From assembly GCF_009911265.1 (NCBI RefSeq), contig NZ_QXXA01000019.1, positions 1-36,629 of the forward strand: a DNA stretch of 36,629 bases, read 5' to 3'. Positions 32,002 through 36,629 of this stretch are shown here, in pieces. The translations under genes and the position numbers were made by a program. This stretch comes from Senegalia massiliensis (GTDB lineage: Bacteria > Bacillota > Clostridia > Tissierellales > SIT17). Positions within the stretch are counted from its first letter, which is position 1. Every line of letters begins with the position of its first letter. The notes under the pieces are model-generated. The model was not told the DNA's origin. It made no database searches and worked only from the letters and a program-made list of their open reading frames with translations.

Positions 32002-32688
32002 TTATTTGATAAGCATTTTTGCTGCTTGTTGCATATAATCGTCTCTTGCATTTTCATGTAGCCATTCTATATAACTTGGATTTTCTTGTGCTATTTCACC
32101 TAATGTTTTTCCACTATGTTTTCCAAATGTTACTTTTATATTTTCTGCATCTTTTTCTGTAAGGTTGTCCATTCTTTCAGATTGTTCAAATTGTGCCATA
32201 TCCTCTGTATCTTGGGTAAATATATCTGATAAACTTGCTACTGTAAGTGTTGCATCTACTTGTGCTCTTTTCTTAGCCATTTTCAAGCAAGTATTATCTA
32301 GCATATATACATCCTGTTTAGCTGATTGATATTTCCTTTCTTTACTATTACAACTTCCTAAGCCTTGGGTAATAATCTGGTCATTCTTTTTCAAAATACA
32401 TCTAACCGTAAATGCAAAGAATCCATCTTCATAATCTTGAGTCTTTTCTATGATTTCATATTCACTTGATAATCCCATTAACATTAATATTTTCTCTGCT
32501 CCAGGCTTTAATAAGCTATCTTTAGCTCCATAATAAGATGCTCCATAGTCATGTTTAGGTACTAACGCTTGTTTAATTACCCCTTGAAATTTTTGTATCT
32601 TACTTATAGACTGTTCAGCCTTCTGAATATTAATGTTTTCTACTAAGCTTAATGCTGTTGTTTCTTCTACATATTCTCTATTTTCCAT
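32002..32688 (-). CDS. Recombination-type phage protein with ExoX-like C-terminus
   Basis: This 228-residue protein belongs to a family common beside ssb in Firmicute phages: 'KHDYGASYYGAKDSLLKPGAEKILMLMGL' region (split here by chance motifs), then 'CLKMAKKRAQVDATL'. The last 45 residues ('VTFGKHSGKTLGEI', 'YIEWLHENA') match the small ExoX-like/DUF3820 C-terminal module. A role in single-strand annealing or repair is inferred from context only. The ATG at 32688 has GGAGG nine bases upstream; an ATG three codons before it sits in that site. It overlaps the HD gene's end. Confidence 0.78.
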   Translation of the reverse strand: MENREYVEETTALSLVENINIQKAEQSISKIQKFQGVIKQALVPKHDYGASYYGAKDSLLKPGAEKILMLMGLSSEYEIIEKTQDYEDGFFAFTVRCILKKNDQIITQGLGSCNSKERKYQSAKQDVYMLDNTCLKMAKKRAQVDATLTVASLSDIFTQDTEDMAQFEQSERMDNLTEKDAENIKVTFGKHSGKTLGEIAQENPSYIEWLHENARDDYMQQAAKMLIK

Positions 32689-33253
32689 CTTGTTCATCCT
32701 CCGTTTCTAAAAACCTACTAGCCCACATATCAGCAAAATGTATTAATTGCTGTAATTTTCTTTCATTCCCTTGTAACTGGTACTTGAGGTCACCGTACAT
32801 GCCATTATGATGAAGTATTGCAAACATTTCATCTTGAGACAGTTCTACAAGACCTTCTATCATATGAATGCTTGCAATTTCATGAGGCACTCCTCTTCTT
32901 ACTTCGTTGGTTATATAAGGTTTTGTTGTGCTTTGTTTTCCATTTTTTAATATATTTTTAATGTAATTAGGTTCATTGTAATACTCACATTTTCCTAAAT
33001 CATGAAATAATCCTACTATAACTATTGACTCTTCACTTAACTCTAATTTCATTTTTTTATTTAAATCTAAAGCAAATTTTGTAACATTTATACTATGCTC
33101 TAAATTCCCACTTTCTTTAGCTCCATGAAATTTTGATGATGAAGGAGCAGTAAAATAATCAGTTAATCTCAAATATTCCAATAGATCTGTAGTATCTTCA
33201 TTTTCAATCTTATTAAATAGTTTTAAAAATTCTTCTTGTAGTTTATTTTCCAT
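32678..33253 (-). CDS. HD-domain phosphohydrolase
   Basis: This 191-residue protein carries the HD metal site in order: H53 (in LEHS), H84-D85 (in GLFHDLGK), H124 (in PHEIA) and D175 (in HFADMW). HD enzymes remove phosphate from nucleotides or cyclic nucleotides. In phages they may change nucleotide pools or disarm host signals, but the substrate here is unknown. AGGAGG precedes the ATG. Confidence 0.9.
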   Translation of the reverse strand: MENKLQEEFLKLFNKIENEDTTDLLEYLRLTDYFTAPSSSKFHGAKESGNLEHSINVTKFALDLNKKMKLELSEESIVIVGLFHDLGKCEYYNEPNYIKNILKNGKQSTTKPYITNEVRRGVPHEIASIHMIEGLVELSQDEMFAILHHNGMYGDLKYQLQGNERKLQQLIHFADMWASRFLETEDEQDGK

Positions 33254-33715
33254 TTATATTGCCTCCTTCATTCTTTTAACTGGTATGATATAATCAACAA
33301 AATTATTTACTCTAGACTTAAATAAAATTCTTTTAAAATGTTTATCTAATTTATCTGTTATTTTCTCTAGCTCTTCTATTGTGTCTAAAGTATTTTCTAC
33401 TGCTTCTTTTGAATATTTAATTCCAATATTATGTGCTTCTGATATTATTTCTGATAAAACTTGAAAAGATATTTCTTCAAAATCTTCTATTACTATTAAT
33501 TCTTCTGTTATATTTCCTCTTGTAACTGCCTTCTTAAATGTTGTATCAGTTATTTTTTCATATTTAATATCTCCATCATATGCTGATACATAAAACTTCT
33601 TTTTATAAAAGTATTCTTTTCCTTGATATATATATTTGAAATATTCACTATGATGTAATCTCATCCCACTACCTCTAAATCCTTTCTTAGAGTATGATCC
33701 GTATGGTAATTTCAT
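33254..33715 (-). CDS. Early phage protein, unknown
   Basis: This 153-residue basic protein is not recognised. Its first half is beta-like and tyrosine-rich ('HHSEYFKYIYQGKEYFYKKK'), its second half helical ('NTLDTIEELEKITDKLDKHF'). AGGAGG lies before the ATG, and its stop is one base from the HD gene's start, so the two are coupled. Confidence 0.72.
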   Translation of the reverse strand: MKLPYGSYSKKGFRGSGMRLHHSEYFKYIYQGKEYFYKKKFYVSAYDGDIKYEKITDTTFKKAVTRGNITEELIVIEDFEEISFQVLSEIISEAHNIGIKYSKEAVENTLDTIEELEKITDKLDKHFKRILFKSRVNNFVDYIIPVKRMKEAI

Positions 33716-33761
33716 TTGTACATTCCTCCTCGGTTTGATATAATTAACGTATAATATATTT

Positions 33762-34241
33762 TTAAATGCTGACTTCTTCTAGATGCCCGTCTAGAGAGGT
33801 CTTTTTATTTTTGGTGAAAATTAAATTTAATGCTGCTCCTGCTACTTCATGAACTTCTTTAGTAACTTGATTCCAGCGATTTAATTCTTCGTTATCTATC
33901 ACTCCATCACAAGCTATTGAAAACATATCTCTTCTTACAGAACTTAAATCATCTATTTCCTTTTGGAACTTCAATACTGATTCTGCTATATCTGAATGAT
34001 TTATTTCAGGTAAATACTTTCTTCCAACCATTGTAGATTGCCTTAAATGTTCATAAGCTAACCATTCAGATTTGTAAAGCTCTATCATTTTACATACAAT
34101 ATCATCTGGAGTTGGTGTTATTCCTCTTTCATATGCTGATAGAGAATCTTTAGATACTCTTAAAAATTGTGCTGCTTTTTCTTGAGTTAAATTCGTATTT
34201 TTTCTAGCTATTTTATACAAGTTTCCGTATCTTTTCCCCAT
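33762..34241 (-). CDS. XRE-type HTH regulator
   Basis: This 159-residue protein has an N-terminal XRE helix-turn-helix (residues about 6-55, 'KNTNLTQEKAAQFLRVSKDS', 'AYERG'), followed by a helical C-terminal domain. It is a likely regulator of early genes or of a neighbouring unit. AGGTG lies before the ATG. It differs from the repressor and Cro-like proteins at the right end. Confidence 0.85.
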   Translation of the reverse strand: MGKRYGNLYKIARKNTNLTQEKAAQFLRVSKDSLSAYERGITPTPDDIVCKMIELYKSEWLAYEHLRQSTMVGRKYLPEINHSDIAESVLKFQKEIDDLSSVRRDMFSIACDGVIDNEELNRWNQVTKEVHEVAGAALNLIFTKNKKTSLDGHLEEVSI

Positions 34242-34280
34242 TCATTTTCACCTACTTTCGTTATAAAATATAATTAAGAA

Positions 34281-34364
34281 TTAATTATTACTCGCCTTTT
34301 TAAACCTTGGCATGTCCCTAACTTTTCCTACATAACTAGCAATAACTCTTTTCTTGGGTGTCAT
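34281..34364 (-). CDS. 27-residue basic microprotein
   Basis: An ATG at 34364 has one of the best ribosome sites in the window (AAAGGAGGTG) and opens a 27-residue basic frame ('KKRVIASYVGKVRDMPRFKK'). It sits alone between two regulator genes. The site strongly suggests translation; function unknown. Confidence 0.6.
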   Translation of the reverse strand: MTPKKRVIASYVGKVRDMPRFKKASNN

Positions 34365-34386
34365 CAAGACACCTCCTTTCATTTTT

Positions 34387-34599
34387 TTACCAACTTATAC
34401 TTTTTACATTACTTAAGTCAGATAAATCTTTTCCTTTATAGGACTCTACAAAGGCTATTAATTCACTCCTAGAAACTTTATATCTTCCTAACTTCAAAGG
34501 TGTTAACATTCCTGCTCTAAATAGAGCGTAAACTTTGTTATTATTTACTTTCAATATTGCTGCTACTTGTGGCACTGTAAAAAGTAAATCATCACCCAT
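34387..34599 (-). CDS. Excisionase-type HTH protein
   Basis: This 70-residue protein matches the MerR-like helix-turn-helix of excisionases and small regulators: 'FTVPQVAAILKVNNNKVYALF', then 'LGRYKVSRSELIAFVES'. It could be a phage excisionase, though the integrase is outside the window, or an early regulator. GGAGGAGGTG lies before the ATG. Confidence 0.85.
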   Translation of the reverse strand: MGDDLLFTVPQVAAILKVNNNKVYALFRAGMLTPLKLGRYKVSRSELIAFVESYKGKDLSDLSNVKSISW

Positions 34600-34652
34600 T
34601 AACTACACCTCCTCCATGCTAATGATTATTAAAAAATGACTTTTTCCAAAAA

Positions 34653-34680
34653 TGGGAGGAATAATTATTTATTTCTCCTA
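34653..34680 (-). terminator. Hairpin between two small early genes
   Basis: On the minus strand GGAG-A-AATAA pairs with TTATT-C-CTCC (34678-34655), followed by CCATTTTT. It is AT-rich and weak, and lies between the 59-residue gene and the excisionase-type gene. Confidence 0.35.
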
Positions 34681-34730
34681 TTTAAACATGGTCTTAAAGA
34701 AACAGTTGATTTTATATCTAAACTATTCCC

Positions 34731-34910
34731 TTAAGATATATCTAAATCTAATTTTGATATATCAATAGTCAGGCTTAAAGTAGCACAATTTTGAGGTTTG
34801 ACAATCAATTTAAAGTCAATTATTTGTTTAATTTCTTGTCCATTTATTTTAAATCTGTGTTGATTGTCATTCCTTATATATTGCAATTTATTTCCTTTTA
34901 CATTTTCCAC
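34731..34910 (-). CDS. 59-residue phage protein, unknown
   Basis: A GTG at 34910 with AGGAGGTGAGAAGAA upstream opens a 59-residue frame. It has a beta-type pattern: 'HRFKINGQEIKQIIDFKLIV' then 'ATLSLTIDISKLDLDIS'. It resembles small clostridial phage proteins that end in I/L-D repeats. Its leader is nearly the same as that of the 47-residue gene at 35211-35354. Confidence 0.72.
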   Translation of the reverse strand: MENVKGNKLQYIRNDNQHRFKINGQEIKQIIDFKLIVKPQNCATLSLTIDISKLDLDIS

Positions 34911-34945
34911 TTCTTCTCACCTCCTCATAGTCCCTCATTTACTAA
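34903..34945 (-). repeat. Leader repeat, copy A
   Basis: This 43-base stretch, covering ribosome site, GTG and next two codons, matches 35347-35389 at about 36 of 43 positions without gaps. Confidence 0.65.
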
Positions 34946-34994
34946 GATTACAGCCTCCTTAAAACCTCCGACGCTGTATCGTTTATTTCTATTG

Positions 34995-35003
34995 TGATAT
35001 AAT
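34995..35003 (+). promoter_or_regulatory. Extended -10 promoter of the plus-strand 55-residue gene
   Basis: TGATATAAT is a perfect extended -10 (TGn-TATAAT). The -35 position (TGTATC) is a poor match, which extended -10 promoters tolerate. It is 44 bases before the ATG. Confidence 0.55.
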
Positions 35004-35019
35004 AATTTTGACCCTGAAC

Positions 35020-35044
35020 TTATCACCTGTGAAGGAGGTGATAA
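35020..35044 (+). promoter_or_regulatory. Hairpin covering the ribosome site of the 55-residue gene
   Basis: TTATCACCT (35020-35028) and AGGTGATAA (35036-35044) are perfectly complementary over 9 bp with a 7-base loop. The ribosome site AAGGAGGTGAT (35032-35042) lies half in loop and half in stem, so folding would block it. The same sequence is a candidate DNA operator. Confidence 0.55.
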
Positions 35045-35046
35045 AT

Positions 35047-35214
35047 ATGGATAAATCAGATATAGCATTACAACTTACATTAAAAGCTATGGATAAATTC
35101 GTTCCACATAGAAATGAGTATGGCTCTATTCATGAATTAAACAATAAAGTAGCTGAAAATGTTGCTGAAATGTATAAAATTATTCATTCATCAATTAAAG
35201 AAAAAGATAATTAA
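35047..35214 (+). CDS. 55-residue plus-strand phage protein, unknown
   Basis: This small helical protein ('DIALQLTLKAMDKFV', then 'NNKVAENVAEMYKIIHSSI') resembles uncharacterised small phage proteins. It runs against its early neighbours and lies between two of them. Its own extended -10 promoter and a strong but structured ribosome site support a real gene. Its stop overlaps the stop of the minus-strand 47-residue gene. The start is ATG at 35047; the frame is open from a TTG at 35008, without a ribosome site. Confidence 0.75.
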   Translation: MDKSDIALQLTLKAMDKFVPHRNEYGSIHELNNKVAENVAEMYKIIHSSIKEKDN

Positions 35215-35354
35215 AAATTATTTGTAAGAAATATTACTAAATTAATAATGGTTTCAACATTTTTTCTAATTTGTTCAGGGTCACCATTTTTCTCATTATC
35301 TTTTGCTAGTAACTTTAACTGTTCTAATAAAATCTCTTTTATCTCTTTTTCCAC
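35211..35354 (-). CDS. 47-residue phage protein, unknown
   Basis: A GTG at 35354 with AGGAGGTGAAGAGAA upstream opens a 47-residue helical frame ('EILLEQLKLLAKDNEKNGDP', 'ETIINLVIFL'). Its last codons overlap the end of the plus-strand gene by four bases. The leader repeat shared with 34731-34910 and the strong ribosome site make it credible. Function unknown. Confidence 0.7.
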   Translation of the reverse strand: MEKEIKEILLEQLKLLAKDNEKNGDPEQIRKNVETIINLVIFLTNNF

Positions 35355-35389
35355 TTCTCTTCACCTCCTTCTAGTTCCTCACTTACCAA
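35347..35389 (-). repeat. Leader repeat, copy B
   Basis: This is the partner of 34903-34945: 43 bases, about 36 identical, including AGGAGGTGA and the GTGGAAAA start. Confidence 0.65.
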
Positions 35390-35443
35390 TTTTTACTCGT
35401 TTCTTGGCAACTACTATCATGAGATAATTAATTTAGTAATTAT

Positions 35444-35674
35444 TTACGCAGTATGATTTGTTTTTGTTTTACTAACTGTAAAAGTAGCAGGTAAAAAAAT
35501 ATCATTTATATCTTCACCAAGTATTTTAGATACTTTTTCAGCAATATCCATAGGAACTTTTCTTTTTCCAGTCTCATATACATAATAAGTAGAAGTCGGA
35601 ATTTCAAGCTTTCTAGCCATTTCAGATTGACTATACCCTTTAGCTATTCTTATAGTTTCTAGAGTTCCTTTCAT
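35444..35674 (-). CDS. Cro-like XRE repressor
   Basis: This 76-residue protein is almost only an XRE helix-turn-helix (residues about 5-57, 'IRIAKGYSQSEMARKLEIPT', 'YETGKRKVP'). It is the first gene of the minus-strand early operon and divergent from the repressor, the usual Cro place. Its promoter (35719-35747) has an operator in the spacer, and a fourth operator lies near its 3' end. AAGGAGTGAGAACAG precedes the ATG. Confidence 0.88.
   Translation of the reverse strand: MKGTLETIRIAKGYSQSEMARKLEIPTSTYYVYETGKRKVPMDIAEKVSKILGEDINDIFLPATFTVSKTKTNHTA
35468..35482. promoter_or_regulatory. Operator 4 (distal), inside the Cro-like gene
   Basis: TTTACTAACTGTAAA is identical over all 15 bases to operator 1, about 225 bp away. 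It lies near the 3' end of the Cro-like gene, where it may serve DNA looping. Confidence 0.6.
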
Positions 35675-35693
35675 CTGTTCTCACTCCTTTTCT

Positions 35694-35708
35694 TTTACTA
35701 ACTGTAAA
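35694..35708. promoter_or_regulatory. Operator 1 at the lysogeny switch
   Basis: TTTACTAACTGTAAA is a palindrome with arms TTTAC/GTAAA and a 5-base centre. It lies just downstream of the Cro promoter's -10, where bound repressor would block transcription. Confidence 0.75.
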
Positions 35709-35718
35709 TCTTAATTTA

Positions 35719-35747
35719 ATTATATATTTACTAAGTGTAAAAGTCAA
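35719..35747 (-). promoter_or_regulatory. Early promoter (Cro promoter)
   Basis: On the minus strand TTGACT (35747-35742) and TATAAT (35724-35719) are spaced by exactly 17 bases. The spacer holds operator 2. It drives the Cro-like gene and probably the early operon. Confidence 0.85.
35727..35741. promoter_or_regulatory. Operator 2, inside the early promoter
   Basis: TTTACTAAGTGTAAA has the same arms as the other operators and fills the space between the -35 and -10 of the early promoter. Confidence 0.8.
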
Positions 35748-35794
35748 GTGCTTTTTTGACGTTTCGTAAAAATTATTTTATTTATTTTATTTTC

Positions 35795-35803
35795 TGATAT
35801 AAT
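35795..35803 (+). promoter_or_regulatory. Repressor maintenance promoter
   Basis: TGATATAAT is a perfect extended -10 facing the repressor gene, with no clear -35. Operator 3 starts nine bases further, over the expected transcription start. Confidence 0.65.
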
Positions 35804-35811
35804 ATAAGTAA

Positions 35812-35826
35812 TTTACATATTGTAAA
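35812..35826. promoter_or_regulatory. Operator 3, over the repressor's start site
   Basis: TTTACATATTGTAAA has the common arms with a different centre. Its place between the -10 and the ribosome site fits self-repression of the repressor gene. Confidence 0.7.
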
Positions 35827-35837
35827 AGGTGGTATAT

Positions 35838-36245
35838 ATGAAAAATAAATTAGGCAAAAGAATAAAACAATTAAGAGAAGAAAAAGAATTATCGCAACTA
35901 CAATTAGCAAAAATATTAAATATAAGTAACTCTACCCTTTCACAATATGAAGCTGGGAATAGAGTTCCTAGTGATGATGTAAAAAGTAAAATCGCAAAAA
36001 TATTTGATACTACTATAGATTATTTAGTAGGCAATTCTGACGTAAAGAATCCTTACAAAAACAAGCCTTCCCTGCCAGAAGAATTTACTTCTCCAGAAGA
36101 AGCTATTAAATTTATTCTACATAAAAACGTCATCATGGGATTTGGTGGGTTTGATGTTAATACTATGTCAGATGAAGAAGTATTAGAATTTGCTAATGAA
36201 TTATTAAATCAATTGAGACTGATTAGTTATAAATATAAGAAGTAA
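35838..36245 (+). CDS. Phage repressor, XRE type (CI/ImmR-like)
   Basis: This 135-residue protein has an XRE helix-turn-helix (residues about 4-60, 'LGKRIKQLREEKELSQLQLA', 'QYEAGNRVP') and a short C-terminal part with 'MSDEEVLEFANELLNQL'. It should keep the prophage silent by binding the four TTTAC-N5-GTAAA operators. It lacks the S24 self-cleaving domain of lambda CI, so induction may need a separate protease or antirepressor. The ATG at 35838 has AAAGGTGG upstream. The frame is open from a GTG that overlaps that site. Confidence 0.9.
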   Translation: MKNKLGKRIKQLREEKELSQLQLAKILNISNSTLSQYEAGNRVPSDDVKSKIAKIFDTTIDYLVGNSDVKNPYKNKPSLPEEFTSPEEAIKFILHKNVIMGFGGFDVNTMSDEEVLEFANELLNQLRLISYKYKK

Positions 36246-36247
36246 TT

Positions 36248-36273
36248 TAAACCCGTAGAATTCGATGGGTTTA
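36248..36273 (+). terminator. Weak hairpin after the repressor gene
   Basis: TAAACCC (36248-36254) pairs with GGGTTTA (36267-36273), with a 12-base loop. No T run follows, so it is a doubtful terminator. Confidence 0.35.
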
Positions 36274-36280
36274 GAGTATA

Positions 36281-36315
36281 AGAAATAAAAAAGCATTACC
36301 TACTAAGGTAACACT
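36281..36315 (-). terminator. Minus-strand terminator facing away from any known gene
   Basis: On the minus strand AGTGTTACC (36315-36307) pairs with GGTAATGCT (36300-36292), two G-T pairs, followed by TTTTTTATTTC. No protein gene on this strand lies upstream of it in the window. Confidence 0.65.
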
Positions 36316-36491
36316 TTAAAATATAACAGGATGAAGAAATATGCTCAACTGTATGAAATCATACAAAACTATAGTGAAATAACATTGAATCTAGTTTGAA
36401 TAATACGTAAGAAATTTGAAGTCGATAATAACAAGATTAACAATGTATTAAAACTTGTCAGCGAATATCCGACATCCTGTTATATATATTA
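36286..36491 (-). ncRNA. Candidate structured non-coding RNA
   Basis: On the minus strand two TATAAT hexamers (36503-36498 and 36493-36488) precede a sequence whose 5' end (36485-36473) is perfectly complementary over 13 bp to 36333-36321. The terminator hairpin follows directly. Inside are a stem GTCGG/CTGAC (36473-36457) and GTATGA/TCATAC (36364-36351). The -35 matches are poor and no known RNA family is recognised. Confidence 0.35.
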
Positions 36492-36602
36492 TACCTTATT
36501 ATAAACTTTTAAAAAAGTAATTAGAATAAAAAATACTAAATAATGAAGAAAAATGTAATGATTTATTAGAAAAAATAAATTAACTTTTAAGAAGGTGATT
36601 TT

Positions 36603-36629
36603 ATGGTTTTACCATGGGTTGATACTATA
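36603..36629 (+). CDS. Start of a gene cut by the window edge
   Basis: An ATG at 36603 with AAGAAGGTGA seven bases upstream opens a frame of nine codons (MVLPWVDTI) that runs to the window end. Too little remains to assign a family. Its place past the repressor is where an integrase or induction gene is often found. Confidence 0.5.

Larger units (their letters stand above)
36246..36602. other. 357-base gap without a supported gene
   Basis: No open frame of credible length with a ribosome site is seen on either strand. The gap holds a weak hairpin (36248-36273), a minus-strand terminator, a 13-bp inverted repeat and TATAAT hexamers. A frame from 36331 reads like protein but has an in-frame TGA after 22 codons. 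Confidence 0.6.

Noticed and set aside
34754-34869. Palindrome TTGATATATCAA (34754-34765) and inverted repeat TGACAATCAA/TTGATTGTCA (34799-34808, 34860-34869) as operators
   Set aside because: Both lie inside the coding region of the 59-residue gene and encode repeated residue patterns; nothing else ties them to a promoter.
34791-34997. 68-residue plus-strand open frame
   Set aside because: It lies opposite the 59-residue minus-strand gene, which has a strong ribosome site and protein-like makeup; the plus-strand frame has no ribosome site.
36331-36504. Pseudogene with one in-frame TGA after 22 codons
   Set aside because: Both parts read like protein, but there is no ribosome site or recognised family, and the same bases form paired arms and a terminator better explained by a structured RNA.

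Overview
The window is most of a temperate siphophage genome (a prophage, or the phage itself) from an AT-rich, spore-forming Firmicute, most likely a Clostridium-type host. The evidence is the strongly AT-rich sequence, AGGAGGTG-type ribosome sites with frequent TTG and GTG starts, a Spo0E-like gene at the left edge, and head and tail genes typical of clostridial phages (SPP1-like portal and minor head protein, scaffold, capsid E-type major capsid protein). I cannot name the species. No integrase is visible; the last gene is cut by the right edge after nine codons.

Nearly all phage genes are on the minus strand, so the phage reads from right to left. Right end (35.4-36.3 kb): a divergent lysogeny switch with a Cro-like gene (minus), a CI/ImmR-like repressor (plus) and four copies of a 15-bp operator TTTAC-N5-GTAAA. 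Early region (27.4-35.4 kb): small HTH and accessory genes, an HD hydrolase, an annealing-type protein of unknown function, a DnaD-like replication organiser carrying a perfect 38-bp palindrome plus 15-bp repeats (probable replication origin), SSB, a DNA adenine methylase, a DUF1064 resolvase-like nuclease and many tightly packed short genes. A sigma-70-region-4-like regulator (26.6-27.1 kb) probably switches on the late genes.

Between the regulator and the terminase (22.7-26.5 kb) is an accessory block: two tiny proteins, a coiled-coil/zinc-ribbon protein, the paired families I recognise as sce7726 (PD-(D/E)XK nuclease-like) and sce7725, an 79-residue companion, and a PH-like glycine-zipper protein with its own terminator. 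The sce7726-sce7725 cassette is the best candidate for an uncharacterised system, plausibly defence against other phages.

The late region runs small and large terminase, portal, minor head protein, scaffold, decoration protein, major capsid protein, connector genes, tail tube, two chaperones, a lipoprotein cargo gene with its own promoter and terminator, a zinc-ribbon Com-like microprotein, tape measure (904 residues with nine exact 22-residue repeats), Dit, Tal, a DUF859 tip/fibre protein, holin and amidase endolysin. The left end (1-1.4 kb) holds cargo-type genes: a PEGA-like membrane protein between two copies of the same 31-bp terminator, a small membrane protein and the Spo0E-like gene.

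At least eight hairpin terminators lie inside or between the early, regulator and late units, so either many promoters exist or late transcription is made terminator-resistant. The right-hand gap (36246-36602) has no supported gene but holds the signals expected of a structured non-coding RNA on the minus strand.
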